Shown in pieces: positions 20,401 through 32,723 of a stretch of 64,000 nt of DNA (position 1 is the first letter of the stretch; each line of letters begins with the position of its first letter). Under the pieces are notes generated by a model. That model saw only the letters and a program-made list of their open reading frames with translations. It was not told the origin of the DNA and searched no databases. This DNA is from Mesotaenium endlicherianum. Its lineage: Eukaryota; Streptophyta; Zygnematophyceae; Zygnematales; Mesotaeniaceae. A program made the translations under genes and the position numbers. Where the stretch lies: NCBI GenBank assembly GCA_009602735.1, contig WELA01000485.1, positions 66,831-130,830 on the forward strand, in the 5' to 3' direction.

Positions 20401-20903
20401 TGTAGTGAAACAGATAGATAAAGTACTTAGTAAAATAGAATAGTTCATCTATTCAAGACAAGGATCTTTGAACACAAGTGGTAGCTTCTTGAAAGAGAGA
20501 TGGCTTCTTGAAAGTTAATATATTTCTGGATTTTGGCAAGTACAAGAGTGATTCTGGAATGTCTTTCTATGTTCTAGCTCTTGTTTATATACTTGCTACA
20601 TAAGTAATTTCTAGGAAGGTGTATGTTGATGTGTTGGCACCCAACACATCCCAAAACTTGCCACCTCTTTCTAGAATAATGTACACATGTCCTTTTGACC
20701 TAAAAATGGCACATTTGACTTTTTCCACATGGAGTTCTTCTAGGTCTTTCCTCTAACTTCGAAAATGCCTTGGAAGGTTCAAAGGACATGAACCAAGTTA
20801 CTAGAGTACCTATTCACACTTGACTCCACACAATACTACTCCAAATATATTTGAAAACATTAAAATATATGCAAACTAATATATAATAACTCAAATCACT
20901 ACA
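20401..20903 (-). repeat. A2 5' LTR
   Basis: 503 bp, ending at 20903 next to the target duplication CCCAT. It differs from the other A2 LTR at only a few positions. It should carry the element promoter. Confidence 0.9.
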
Positions 20904-21708
20904 CCCATCTTGGACCAGCCCCAAGTTGCTCTACTAGAAGCTCGACAACTTCAGGGAGGCAGCCTGCCACCATTAAGAATCAGCAAAAGACTTGTTGGAG
21001 GCAGCCTGCAAGAACAAGAAAGAGGAAAAATTGACATTAGACACTCTTCTCTTCTTGCAGTTTCTGGACAGAAAACTGATACCGCTACTGGTGATAAGTC
21101 TTTGCATAATAGGTTATGAACATTTATCAGGCTGCTGGCATTATTAGGGCAGGATATGCCTTCTGACATTGTGCCCTCCCCTGAACTTGAAAAGCTCTGA
21201 AACTCAAGACTCTGGTAGAACATCTTACAACGCCTTTTTTGAGACTTACTTTGCAGAATTTGGAGCAGTGTAGAAGGACTCATAATTTTTAGAAGTTTTT
21301 GCACAAATTCGGAGGAGTGCCTATTCTCTCAGCTCTCAACAACACTTCAAAAATTAGAATGCTCTTAAATTTGGTGACCCAGTAGAGTTCTCCGATGCAG
21401 TCCGTCTGGCACTATAATTTTTAGATTTGAAGCACTTTTGTGGCCGCTATGAATTTTTGGATTCGTGGCAGATTCTGGGCCAACTTGTACAATTTTCTTT
21501 GTTATCAAGGAGTAGGCTAGTCAATAATGTCACACCACCCACGACCTTGCCTAGTCTACCTTACATGTGTAGCACCTGACTTGGCACTTTTGACTAGTCC
21601 TCTTTACATGGGTGGCATCTGACTTGAAGCTGTTGACTAGTCTGCTCCACATGTATAAGACCTGACTTGACGTGCCGAGACGTCGCTTTTTCTATCCGGG
21701 GGGTGATG
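20904..21708 (+). pseudogene. A1 Pol C-terminal end and 3' untranslated region
   Basis: It starts with the duplicated CCCAT and continues the A1 reading after the chromodomain (LDQPQ-like tail; REAAC segments), now with stops. The rest corresponds to the non-coding tail of A2/A3 in the opposite orientation and ends in the purine tract CTATCCGGGGGGTGA before the 3' LTR. There is no TTAA element here. Confidence 0.75.
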
Positions 21709-22206
21709 TAGTGATTTGAGTTATAATATATGAGTTTGCATATATTTTAATGCTTTTGAATATATTGGAGTAGTATTGTGTGGAGTCAAGTGTGAGTAGA
21801 TACTCTAATGACTTGGTTCATGTCCTTTAAACTTTCTAAGGCATTTTCGAAGTTAGAGGAAGGACCTAGAAGAACTCCTTGTGGCAAAAGTCAAATGTGC
21901 CATTTTTAGGTCAAAAGGACATGTGTACATTATTCTAGGAAGAGGTGGCAAATTTTGGGATGTGTTGGGTGCCAACACATCAACATACACCTTCCAAGAA
22001 ATTACTTATGTAGCAAGTATATAAATAAGAGCTAGAACATAGAAAGACATTCCAGAATCACTCTTGTACTTGCCAAATTCCAAAAATATATTAACTCTCA
22101 AAAAGCCATCTCTCTTTCAAGAAGCTACGCTTTGTGTTTAAAGATCCTAGTCTTGAATAGATAAAGTAATATTTTACTCAGTACTTCATCTATCTGTTTC
22201 ACTACA
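21709..22206 (+). repeat. A1 3' LTR
   Basis: About 498 bp, TGTAGTGATTTGAG to TTTCACTACA, followed by CAGAA of the G2 host sequence. Confidence 0.9.
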
Positions 22207-22230
22207 CAGAAGGTCTTGTCTCCATTTAAG

Positions 22231-22309
22231 TTGGAAGGGAAAAGTGCCAGTAAATGACTGTTAGTGTGCAAAAAAGGGACCGTTATTGACAGTAAACTGT
22301 TAGCACAAC
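22231..22309 (+). repeat. G2 polypurine tract and first ~65 bp of its 3' LTR
   Basis: TTGGAAGGGAAAAG is a purine tract. TGCCAGTAAATGACTG would be the LTR start. B1 interrupts it at 22310. The assignment rests on position only, because no second G2 LTR is in the window. Confidence 0.5.
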
Positions 22310-23016
22310 TGAAAGGGGCAGGGACTAGTTGCAATCATACTAAAGAGTGCAGCAACATATCACTAGGAAAGCTTAGAAAAATCACTCAACATATTGAGTA
22401 ACAAGAAGCTTCTCACAAATAGATTAGGATGAAAGGCCTTGTCATTACCAACTCGTAGAAATTTACAGAAGTGAAAACTGATAAAAAATGAAGTAGTTAT
22501 GCCTATTTATGGTTTTCTGACCTAAGTCCACCTCTCTAGACGGGAGGGCCGCTTAGCAACAGATTTTCCGAAGTGTTTGTCAAACGGTCCCTTCCAGAAT
22601 ATTTGTGAGTAGGCCAGATCAGTCTCATCGGACGTGTCGGGTTGATTTGACGTCCACATGCATGCATCGAAATATCTAGAATATACTAACTTAGACGCGC
22701 TAGGCTAATCCGAAACTTCTAGTAAATCGACCTGGTCGGCACTCCGCGTCAGCCGGAATTACGTGAAGGTTTGAGTTCACTCTAACGGCCCCAATTGCTC
22801 GACACTATTGATCAATCCGATGGTCGCGCTCACCGACAGTCGTCAACCGACCTCAAAACTAATTAAACTTTGGAAATCCATAACTCCCTCAATACTAAAC
22901 CAAATTCGATGATCTTTATATCAAAATGACCACAAAAATGCACTCTACATTTCTAAGCAAGCAAAACATACTTTCATTAAACTCAAAAATGCACTTTATA
23001 AATCTATGACCTTACA
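22310..23016 (-). repeat. B1 3' LTR
   Basis: On the plus strand it runs TGAAAGGGGC to CCTTACA (707 bp; a short deletion near its left end). The adjacent TTATCCCCCTTCTC is the complement of the purine tract. Confidence 0.85.
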
Positions 23017-23089
23017 TTATCCCCCTTCTCAAGATGCGACGTCCTCGACGCATTTTGCAAATCACGTCTCAACTTACGCTTACAATGAG

Positions 23090-26000
23090 TCAAGTTGGCC
23101 TCCAATTCCTAAGTGTTGTTGTCCGGATGGTAGCCTTTTTAGTGGACCAGATATTCTTGAACAAGTCGTTGACCTTGCTGGACTCGTCGATCGCCGACAA
23201 TCGCCTCAACTTCATACTCCAATACATCATCGATCTCGACCGGTGGCGGCGGTGGAGGTAGTCGTCCTGGATGTCCTTCGTTCGGGTCAATGTACGGCCG
23301 CAGGTAACTGACATGGAACACATCATATATATCCCAGTGTGAAGGAAGTTCCAACTTGTAGGCCACTGGATTCACCTGATTCAGCACCAACAATGGACCT
23401 GTGAACCGTTCCCGTAGTTTACTCTTGCCCGTGAATGGTAGATTCTTTGTTGACAAGAGTACTTTGTTGCCTACGTGAAATGTCACTTCTCCCTTGGCTT
23501 GTTAGCATGCTTGACCTGCTTTGCTTGTGCCTTTCAAATACACGTTTTCGCCATGTCCCAAGTCTTGGCCATCTGCTCCATAAACGCTTGTGTAGTAGGA
23601 ACTTGAGTCTCCTTAGCCTTCTCCAAGAAGATGTTCACTGGATGATATACTTTTCTCCCATAAACCATAGTGAATGGAGACTGCTTGGTTGATCCTTGCA
23701 TGCTGTTGTTGTAGGCGAACGCCAAACCTGGCAGCTTCTTGTCCCACTCTGAAGGATCTTCTATAGTAAAACTCCTGAGCACCTCTTGCAAAGTTCTGTT
23801 GAGCCTCTCACTCTGCCCGTCTGTCTGAAGATGATATGATGTGCTCATACTCAGCATGGTCCCCATCAAAGTAAACAATGACCGCCAAAAGTTGCTTGTA
23901 AACCTTGGATCCCGATCTGAAACAATCATCTTCGACAACCCATGTAGCCTGAAGGTATAATAAAAGAATAGTCGTGCCACATCTGCTGCCGTACAAGTCT
24001 CCTTCGTGGAAATGAAGTGTGCCATCTTGCTGAGTCTATCAGACACAATCTATATTGCATCGTGCTCTTGACCACTGACTGGTAACGATGTGATGAAATC
24101 CATAGCAATGTGCTCCCAAGGATACTCTGGAATGGGCTGGGGCTGCAATGTACCTCCCTTCTTTTGATTCGGTGTCTTGTTTCTCAAGCACGCATCGCAA
24201 CTCCTGATCCACTCCTCGATGTCCTTGTCCATACTTCTCCAATAGTTGTCCAGCATATAAGCAGTCACGATCCTCCGCAAGTAGTAAGTCTTGTAGCTCC
24301 TTGATGTCAGGTACCACCACTCTGTTGGAATCACCATAATACCATATGCCGTCCTTTTTCTGCATACTTGAGTTGAACTCAGTTGCCTCATCATAAGCAA
24401 ACTCCGGGACCTCCTCATATCCTCTCTGAAGCTTCTTCGTGAAGTCCAAATTGTTCTTGATGACTGAGACAGCTGGAAGGTCGCACCTCCTAGACAAAGC
24501 GTCTGCAGGGTTAATCTTCCCAGGTAAGTACTCGATCTTGTGGTCGAACTCTTGCAGAAACTCCATCCACCTTGCCTGTCTTGGTGTCAACGTTGGTTGC
24601 GTCATGAACTTTTCCAAGCTCTTGTGATCGGTCTTGATAAACACCTTCCTGCCGTCCACATAACATCGCCAAATCCTCAAAGCCTGGATAATAGCCAACA
24701 TCTTCCGCTCGTGTGCTGCATACTTTTGCTCGGCAAGACTCAACTTCCTGCTCTTGTACGCCACAGGTTGCAACCCTTTGCCCCAGTCCTGGAGATGAAT
24801 AGCTCCCACTGCAAAGTTTGATGCGTCCGTGATGGTGGTGAAAGGAAGCTCTGGACTGGCAATTGCCAACACAGGTGCCTATATCAACAACTCCTTAATC
24901 TTCTCGAAGGCTTGTTGCTCCTTGTCACCCCATAGCCACTTCTCCTGCTTCTTCAACATGTCCGCGAGCGGTGCACACACCTTGGCAAATCCTTCAATGA
25001 AGCGTCAATAATAGTGTGCCACATCGAGGAAGCTCCTGAGTTGATGAACATCAACAGGTACCGGCCAATCTCTGACTGCTTGCACTTTCTTCTGCTCCAC
25101 CTTGACTCCTTCAGCTTCCACTATGTGCCCAAGAAACTCGACCTTCTTGGGACATAATTTGCACTTGCTCATCTTCCCATATAGCTTCTGATTTCTCAAG
25201 ACCTCCAACACCTTCTTGAGATGCTCTACATGCTTCTCCAAGGTCTTCAAATAGATCAAGATGTCCAGAAATACCACCACAAACTGGTCCAAGTAGGTCA
25301 GAAGATACTATTCATGAGCCCCATGAATGTAGCAGGTGCATTAGTCAATCCAAAAGGCATGACTGCGAACTCGAATAAACCACAGCGAGTCCTGAAAGCA
25401 GCCTTCAGAACTTCTTCTTCCGTAATCCATACCTGATGATAGCCACTGCTCAAATCGATCTTCGAGAAATACCTCGCCCCGACAAGCCTGTCAATCAACT
25501 CGTCCACTCGTGGAAGTGGGTACCTGTTCTTGATGGTGATCTTATTGAGTGCTCGATAGTCGACACACATCCTTATAGTCCCATCCTTCTTCTTCACAAT
25601 TAAGACTGGAGCTGCAAATGGAGACTCGCTGGCTCGGATGAATCCCTTCTCCATTAACTTCGTCAGTTGCTTGTTCAACTCATCCAACTCCGCAACCGAT
25701 TGTCAATAGGCGGGTCTCACTGGTGGCTTGCTCCTTGGTTCCAATTCGATCTTGTGCTCCATAGCTCTCTGTGGAGGTAATCCTGCAGGTAGCTCCTCAG
25801 AAAGTACGCACTTGAACTCCTCCAAAAGCGTCTTAATTTGGGCAGGCATCTCAGCAGGCTTCTTCTCTTGGGCAGTTGGGCTTTGCTCCATCTGAGCAAG
25901 GGAAGCAGACACCACTACTTGCTCCTCCGGCAAAGTACATTTGCCCAGGCTATTAGGATTCACGCTTGCTCCATCTGATGACCTGGCCAGGGCCACCGAA

Positions 26001-26641
26001 ACAAGGTACATCTCCTTCACCTGATTCGCCCTGCATAGCTTCTTAACTTGCAGGCTCGACAGAAGACAGTTACTTGTGGTCGTATCTACCTCCACCTGTT
26101 TTGCTGTCTGCATTCGACCATCACGCCCTTAGACCTTCACTTGTCCTATGCTCCAGTGCACTTGAGGGTTGGCTTTCCTCAGCCATGGTCGGCCCAATAT
26201 CACCTCATGGGGACCCAACTTTGCCTGCTCCAGAAGTTCAGTACTTTGGTGTCCCGCTACTTCCACGTGAATAGCTTCCGTAGGTGCACCACACTTGAGT
26301 CTCTGCCCATTTGCCAAGATTGCCTCCTTAGGCTCATAATGTTTCTGCACAGGGAATCGGCACACTTTCACAAGCTTCTTGTGCACAAAATTTGCACTTG
26401 CGCCACTGTTGACCATACACTTGGCCTTGTTGCCGTCGACTACTCCTTTCACAATAATAGGCTTGTCAACTTCTTGTCTTTTGCTTCTCGACAGGCTCCT
26501 GGAGATAACCTCCTTGTGAGTTGATTCCTTCACGCCAGTAGACACCCCAGAATGACTGAGTGGCATCCTCCTTTTTCCTGCTGTTGAGGTTGCCTCGCCT
26601 TCACATGGCAGTCTCGAGCCAGATGCCCAAGCTTGCCACAA
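23090..26641 (-). pseudogene. B1 Pol, decayed
   Basis: Read right to left, the domains are: protease VNSGASANFVHK (usually D-S-G; Asp is Asn here), RT ([31 protein letters not shown] with one Asp missing), RNase H ([21 protein letters not shown]), integrase core ([21 protein letters not shown], a DGQSERLN block) and chromodomain ([19 protein letters not shown]). Breaks fall near 23500, 24040, 24880, 25295, 25700 and 26115. The altered catalytic residues and stops make it inactive. Confidence 0.85.
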
Positions 26642-27401
26642 TTATAGCATGGTCCTCTCGGTTGAAATTTGGCTGCCTGCGTTGGTATTGAACAAGTCCC
26701 AACTCCATAGGTACCGGACCTTGTCCACTCGTGCTTTGCGCTTGAGATCCAAAGAGTTGATGTCCTCCAAAGTTGTGGTTGCTCTACTGTCTCTGATTAT
26801 ACTCCACAACGTCAACCCTCGTCGCCAATGCCATCATTTCTCCAAGACTGGTAGGGTCCTTGGGCGCCATTCCTTGGCCACAATTGGCTTGAGTCCCCTT
26901 TTGAACTTGTCCATCATCTCCGACTCGTGCATGGGTGGACATTGAAGCACCAGCTCGTTGAAGCGCGATACATACTCCTGAACGCTTCCTCGTTGGCGAA
27001 GGCGCACCAATAGATCTTGAGCAGTAGCCTCGGGCGCAATAGGTTGAATTTGCCTCTTCAAGCCTTCAAATAGCTGACCAACAGTAGCAGGAACTCCAGA
27101 CAACTGCTCCTCTCGCTCATACCAAGCTCCTGCACTCTTCTTCAACAAAGTAATCACAAAAGCGACTTGCCGGTCGTGCGTGAGCGCAGAATACTCCATA
27201 AACTTTTTGACTTCAAAAATCCATCGATGAACAGGCGGTGATCCACGCTGTCCAGTGTACATTTCAGGCTTAGGCGCACGCACTCCCAATGCGGGTGGAA
27301 TAGCTGGTTGCAGCACTGGATTAACATGGATTGGTGGTACAGCAGGTGCAGGTGCCGAACTGGTCAAAGCAGCATTCCCAACAACAACTCGCACCATTCT
27401 C
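26570..27401 (-). pseudogene. B1 Gag, C-terminal part (N-terminus at 32724-32912)
   Basis: Capsid-like blocks are FEVKKFMEYSALTHDRQVAF, LLKKSAGAWYEREE and SVQEYVSRFNELVLQCPPM. A zinc knuckle (CYNCGKLGHLARDC type) is readable near 26600-26660. The same protein in B2 continues upstream without a break, which fixes the T insertion point at 27401/32724. Confidence 0.8.
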
Positions 27402-28202
27402 CACATGCAACACGCGCGGGTAAATTGACGGACACTTAAATTTGGCGCAGGAGGTACTCAAAAGTACCGATTCGTTCGTTTCGCGTCACTTTGACGAAGT
27501 TAAGAAGGCGGATATTAATCTCTCTGCTGTCAGTTTCTAACTTCTTATTTACGCTCTTATAGCTCTAGTCTTTTTAGTGAAAGTTATAATATACTTGTAG
27601 GCAAGCCCAACGAGACAAACAGTGGGGATTGTTGTAAATTACAGAGACAACCACGCTTGCACAAACCGCCGAACTTGCAAGTACCTAGCTTACTAAAAGT
27701 AAGAACATGGCGTTTTTTGCTTTATACCAGCCGCGTTAACTCTCTGTGTAATTGATTATAATGCTCTATTCTTCATTTGAACGATGCTCAAATGAGTTGC
27801 TCCAGTACTCACCGTGGCTTTTCTTGCATAGATAAGCTTTCTTGCGCGATTTGGATTATAATTGTGTGGAGGGGTACTAGCGGGTTGAAGTAACCTGTAT
27901 ACAAACGGAAGAGTAAGAGGCCTCTTTGAAACGTAAAAAGGGCTATTTTCAACGTCTTTTTTCATCATTTAGGGTTGCAGGCTGATTTGATCAGTATGAG
28001 GGTTAACATAGTTTTGCACTAAAAGTCATTGTGAGCGGCCAGATAAAGATATGCCTTGCAACAAGAGCTGCAGAACAGTAATTACAACCATAGATTTGTC
28101 CTTTATATCTTCTTACATATCTTATGGTTTTGTTTACCGCGAAGTGGGGGTTTGACAAGTAAGGCAACCAAGTAAGTCTGCCAAGTGAGCCATGTACAAC
28201 AT

Positions 28203-29326
28203 GGCCTCACTTCCAAACAACTTCAGCAATTGCGGCCTACAAAGAGGAAGAGGACTCTCCTACTGTGAGAGGTGCAGCAAGTCCTTCATGCGAGCCGTTG
28301 AGGTGGACCCTCAGGAGTGGCTTTCAAACTATAGGAGACGTCTGTATGCAAGGTAAGATTTTACTCCTCAGGCAGGTGTTCGCATGGTTGATGTGAATGT
28401 CCTAAAGCTTTGTTTGAGACTCTGTTTGAGAGAGTAGGCATAGAAGTCTCACATTATATCACCAAAACAGAGCCTATGGTGTCCAGGAGCATTTGAAGAG
28501 TTTGTTGGTCTGTAGAAGACTTAGATGCCCTCCCATCTTTTCAAAGTGAAAATGCCGATTTGGGCTATGGGGCAGCCAAGTTGTTACCAAAGTCAGGGGA
28601 GGTTGTTGCTATCATCCCCCCTTTCTTCATAGATTGGAGGATGAACAAGTCAAGAGAGAAAACACTTACTTTAAAATTTTCATTTTCAATCTTAAATAGG
28701 GGGGGGCATGTTGTGCTGGCTCCTGATCAGTGCTATGACAGACTAGTTTGGAAAGCACCACACAACATAGACACTAGCACTCACATTCACTACAAGCTAG
28801 TTGATTATTGTCATAAGATGCTTGCTCGTGGACTTCGTGTTAAAGATTCCATGATAGAGGCTGCACACATAGCAAGAGCAAGCCTTGTACAGAAGGAACA
28901 AGAGAGAGTTTTCCGAGAGAAAGAGAACTTAAGGAAAGCTTGCGAGTTGCAGGAAGCTACTGACTTAGCAGCTCGTGAATTAAGCATGCGTAGGAATGAG
29001 GATATGCGCACACCTGCACAAGTAAAAGCAGACTTTGATGTTGCCTTTCAACCTCTGCCTCCATCTGATACTAAAGTAGCTAGGTAGGTTGCTATACAAG
29101 TCATGAGACATGTTAGGGAAAAGATTGCAGAGCAAGTCAGGCTGCTGCAGGTGCACGGAGCAGAGGAGGACAGATTGCAAGAAGAGCGGCAGAAGGAGCG
29201 TGTGCAAGCGGCACCAAAGTTATTTGTTCCAGGCAAGAACCTGACAGGGCGAGAGCTCATGAAGAGAGCTCAAGAGATAGCTGCCTGCAGGAGGAAGCTA
29301 CCACCTTTGGAGGTGAGCTGCCTATA
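28203..29326 (+). pseudogene. T plus-strand gene, coiled-coil protein of unknown function
   Basis: It starts at ATG 28203 (MASLPNNFSNCGLQRG; a YCERCSKSF CxxC pair) and runs to about 28350, where a GTAAGA donor-like site follows LYAR. After a frame break, 28560-29087 encodes 175 residues ending in a charged coiled coil (QKEQERVFREKENLRKA). A further frame, 29103-29327, is also coiled coil (EEDRLQEERQKERVQ). I do not recognise the family. The breaks could be introns or decay. Its place inside T suggests an accessory or DNA-binding protein. Confidence 0.45.
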
Positions 29327-29559
29327 GCTACTACCTAATTTTCTACCTAGCGCTACTTCTATTGTTTGTCTACAGCAGGTGCTTCTACATGCTTTCACTA
29401 CAATCGCCAATTTTTGTCGTTCTTGTTCTTGTTACCAATGGTGCCAGCGCTTGTCTCTTGATGACCACCTTCTTTCTCTTCTTCCTTTCATTCCTAGTTA
29501 TTGGCAGTTCTATGATGGATGACAGAGGTCTTTGCCCACTCTCTTGGTGCATAGTCTGA

Positions 29560-31275
29560 ACTATCCTTCCTTTGCTATACACCCTCCTTGTAGCGTTGAC
29601 CATGACCTGCTTCTTGTTGGTCTTAGCTGATTTTCTCCACTCAATGCCTTCACCACTAAATTGGTCAAGGTCCCCGTGTCTTCGTATCATGTCACCTATG
29701 TGGCATTTGAGGATGTGTATGTACTCTGTAATCTGGTCAGCAGCGCATGCCGCACAAACTTATCTTCAAAGTCATCAGCAAGTGCCTCCACAAGGGAAGC
29801 CTTTGCTTCTCTTTCTGCGTATGTGTCCTCTGAGGATATTGGCTCCATGAGGGCAGCCAAACACGCTCCATATGCATCCCATGTCTCTAACACCGCCTGT
29901 GACTTTTCTGCGTCTATAGGCAGGTTACAAAAGACACGGGCCTACAGGTCACAAAAGACACAGGCTGCCAGCTCTACAAAGTGCTCCAGGAGGCGGTGGC
30001 ACTCTCGACCGATGAAGCTTGGCTTCGCCGCCCGGTTTCTCTTCTCGCCTTTGCCGAGGGCCTTCATCGCCTCCTTAGGTATCTTTGCCTTTACTTTATC
30101 TTTAAGAATCTTGTAGAACTCATCTTCCTTCTTTTATCCTGGTGGTAGGAATGCATAGAGAGTTCTCTCGTACAAGGTTGCAGAGATCCGCAAGTTCAAA
30201 TACAAAATGCAAACAACGCAGTCATTGGGCGGGATGTTAAATAGAGGGGGCTTCTTGTGCCTCTGTCCTTGGTGCTGCAGCTGGTAGTCTATCCTCGCCT
30301 TCGTGCTCTCCTTTTTTGGCTTACCTCGTGTCGTCTTCATGATATCATTGTCCATGTCTGACTTGTGCTCAAAGTGCATTGGGGACAGGTCATGGGCAAT
30401 CTGTCCATGTCAGGAGCATGTGCTGCAGCCTTCATCCCCTCTAAGGTGCGGGAGACGCTCGCACCACGCTGACACCTGTCGTGGATGACCTTCGACGTCA
30501 CGAGGCACCACAAACACGGGTACGTTGAGCTTGCTCCTGTCAGCTTGTACAAGCTATTATTGAACTTGTAGTCCCCACCTTGATACACTTTTACTCTAAA
30601 TAGCCCACCCCCCACGTGCAAGCTTGCCTGATTGACCTCCTCCAAGTCTTCAAGCAGCCTTGAAGACACAGCTTGTATGCTGTTGTAATCGTCTTCGCCT
30701 TCAAAACACACGACTGTACAAGTATTCCTTGCTGAGTTTGTCATGCCCAAGTTATCTTTTGTAATGACTTTCACAGCAATGGTGGTCTGGTTCACTCCTC
30801 TATGTAGGACAGCCGCATCTCCAATAACCTGTACCCTTACAACTCGGTTTGGACGAAGCTCTAACTGTAGAATCCGTTGTCTCAGGACCTCATGCAATGA
30901 CACGGTTACACTGAGTCCATCTGCACTCTCCCGGGGGCTGACATCTGCATATATTTTAGCTGCCAGCTTCCCTACCTTCCTCCTAGAAGCAATCTTGGGA
31001 AGACGAATACTTGTGCCTTGTAAACACTTGGGCTCCCACAACCCTGTCTATTGAGAGTAGGCCTTAGAAAACATGTTCACAAGCATCTGATATTTCTCTT
31101 GGAAAAGTTTCAATCTGTACTTTATGGCCAATCCCAGCTTGTCATCCCACTGCTTTTGAATCTGCTTGACAGTGGTTTCCTCTACGCGCGCCTTTAAGTG
31201 TAATTTAGCCATGATTGCTTCTAGCATGTCCTTGTTGTCAGGCTTGTTCAAGAAGGCAGTCAAGAACTTGGTCAT
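29560..31275 (-). pseudogene. T putative transposase, decayed (RNase-H-like with zinc-binding insert)
   Basis: The best-preserved part (30337-31041) reads ELRPNRVVRVQVIGDAAVLH, which may hold a first catalytic Asp. Further on are GGGLFRVKVYQGGDYKFNN and LTGASSTYPCLWCLVTSK, a GD...GASS..PC.WC pattern. That arrangement of beta strand, Asp and C-x-x-C recalls the zinc-binding insert in the catalytic core of RAG1/Transib-like transposases and other cut-and-paste families. Stops interrupt it near 31050, 30340 and 30130. C-terminal helices (ETWDAYGACLAALMEP) lie at 29696-29893. The family call is inference. Confidence 0.5.
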
Positions 31276-31879
31276 GTTTGTCTCATCCTAGGAGGGCTGT
31301 TTTACAAGTTCCATCTTGAAAAAGACCTTCTGTATGAAAGTGTATAGAGTTGTAGGCGGATGGTAGGTAGGTAGGTGGTAAAAAATGGGTTCAGAAGATT
31401 TTTTGGTAATTTTGATTTTTTTGCTTTTTCTTGATTTTAAAAAATATTTGTCTTGCATATTTTGAAAAACAAATTATGTGGACATGTAGACTTCACCTTT
31501 ACCTACATACCAAAAATATGGCACAAAATGACATGCACATGTAGCAGGACTTATGAGAGTCTGTATACTGAAATGTCAATTGTTTTACGCGTACATTCTA
31601 TTAAACTTCAGAAATCACTAAGGTCTCAAAACACTTTCAAATTTCAAACTTAAGATTGTTATGCAATCCTCTTACATAGGAGAATAGTGATGCAAAGTCA
31701 TAGGATGACACAAAGCCGGATTGCTGACTTATGCCACTCAACACATGCATCAAAAAATGTCAGCTTTCAAGAAGTACCCGACTTCGCCTACTTTTGCATG
31801 AGTAACTCAGGGGCCCTATCTTGGGCTATGGTGCTTAGAATGAGCTGTAACTTGACCATTAACATTATGGGGGGGTTTA

Positions 31880-32460
31880 AAATCTAGTAGAACTATTTTC
31901 AGATCCGTACTCTAAGTGTTTCTGCATTGTATGGACTGGCATGCTTCACATGTGGAAAAAACTCCACATGTCACATTTTGGAGGCTCACAGCCTGGTGTG
32001 ATTTGATGCAAACTGATCATTTTTTGATCTATGGTTACCCAGTTGGGTCCTTAATGCCTCCTTAAATTTTTAGGTGATTCAAGAAAGTGGAGTACAAGTT
32101 ATGGCCATCTGTATGAAATGAAAGAATAGTGCAACATGTAATATTTTTCCAAATATCGCTTACTTTTGCAGATTTCAGTATGTGTGCATATCTTGGGTCT
32201 CATTGAATTGAATGACCCAAAAATTCATCAATAGCTCTATAGGGGCATGAAAAATCCAAAAAAACAATTTACAGATCCGTACTACAAGCATACCGCATTT
32301 TACGGACGGCCACTCCTCACATGTGTGAAAAGCGTCACATGGCAAACTTTGGAGGCCCATAAGTTAAAGTGATTCTATGAAAACTACAATGTTTTTTAAT
32401 TCATGGCTACCTATGAGGGTCCTTAGTAACCTCTCAAAACATGAAGTCCATTAGGAACTT
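31880..32460. repeat. Degenerate subterminal repeat pair in T
   Basis: Two ~200-bp blocks (about 31880-32090 and 32250-32450) share TTTACAGATCCGTACT-like, CTTCACATGTG/CCTCACATGTG, TTTGGAGGC and GGGTCCTTA landmarks in the same order. No coding frame is convincing in 31.3-32.7 kb otherwise. Confidence 0.55.
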
Positions 32461-32723
32461 TTTGAACAACTGATGGTCATTTGTATGAAGCAGCAAGAAT
32501 GAGAGAAAGAAACAATTTCCACTTTTGTCGACATATTCTTCAATTTCACTAAAAGTGCAATAACTTATGGATAATATGTCAACTGTGTCTGAAACTTTAG
32601 GGGGGTTTATATATGGGGGTTACCTACTAGTATCCCAAATTCCAGACCATTCCGACAAAACCGCTGCAAATGGCGTTAAAAAGTACCTAAGTGTCCAAAA
32701 AATGGGCATTTGGGCTGCATGTG

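Larger units (their letters stand above)
12112..20903 (-). mobile_element. A-family Gypsy chromovirus A2, nearly intact, nested in A1
   Basis: Both LTRs are 503 bp and the 5-bp target duplication is exact: CCCAT at 12107-12111 and 20904-20908. Without the 2.1-kb piggyBac insertion it is about 6.68 kb, the same length as A3. On the minus strand the order is 5' LTR, PBS, gag, pol in the -1 frame, a non-coding tail, a purine tract (next to 12615) and 3' LTR. Gag and pol are open throughout. The few LTR differences suggest a young insertion. Confidence 0.92.
7676..22206 (+). mobile_element. A-family Gypsy chromovirus A1, with nested insertions
   Basis: The two LTRs (7676-8916 and 21709-22206) are in plus orientation and flanked by CAGGA (7671-7675) and CAGAA (22207-22211), a one-mismatch 5-bp target duplication. 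A1 is inserted into the 3' end of G2. Its gag and the start of protease are deleted, its pol is broken by stops, and A2 is inserted in the opposite orientation at 12112. A1 is therefore older than A2. Confidence 0.85.
27402..32723. mobile_element. DNA transposon T (5.3 kb) nested in B1 gag
   Basis: Its ends are inverted, CACATGCA and TGCATGTG, with a further shared subterminal GGACACTTA about 19-20 bp inside each end. It is flanked by TCTC (27398-27401 and 32724-32727). B2 gag gives the uninterrupted sequence. Inside are a plus-strand coiled-coil gene (about 28.2-29.3 kb) and a minus-strand gene with RNase-H-like transposase features (29.4-31.3 kb). The superfamily is not assigned. Confidence 0.75.

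Noticed and set aside
23000-26700. Slippery heptamer in family B gag-pol overlap
   Set aside because: Pol is in the -1 frame there too, but CAG GAA AAA GGA does not fit X XXY YYZ in the gag phase.
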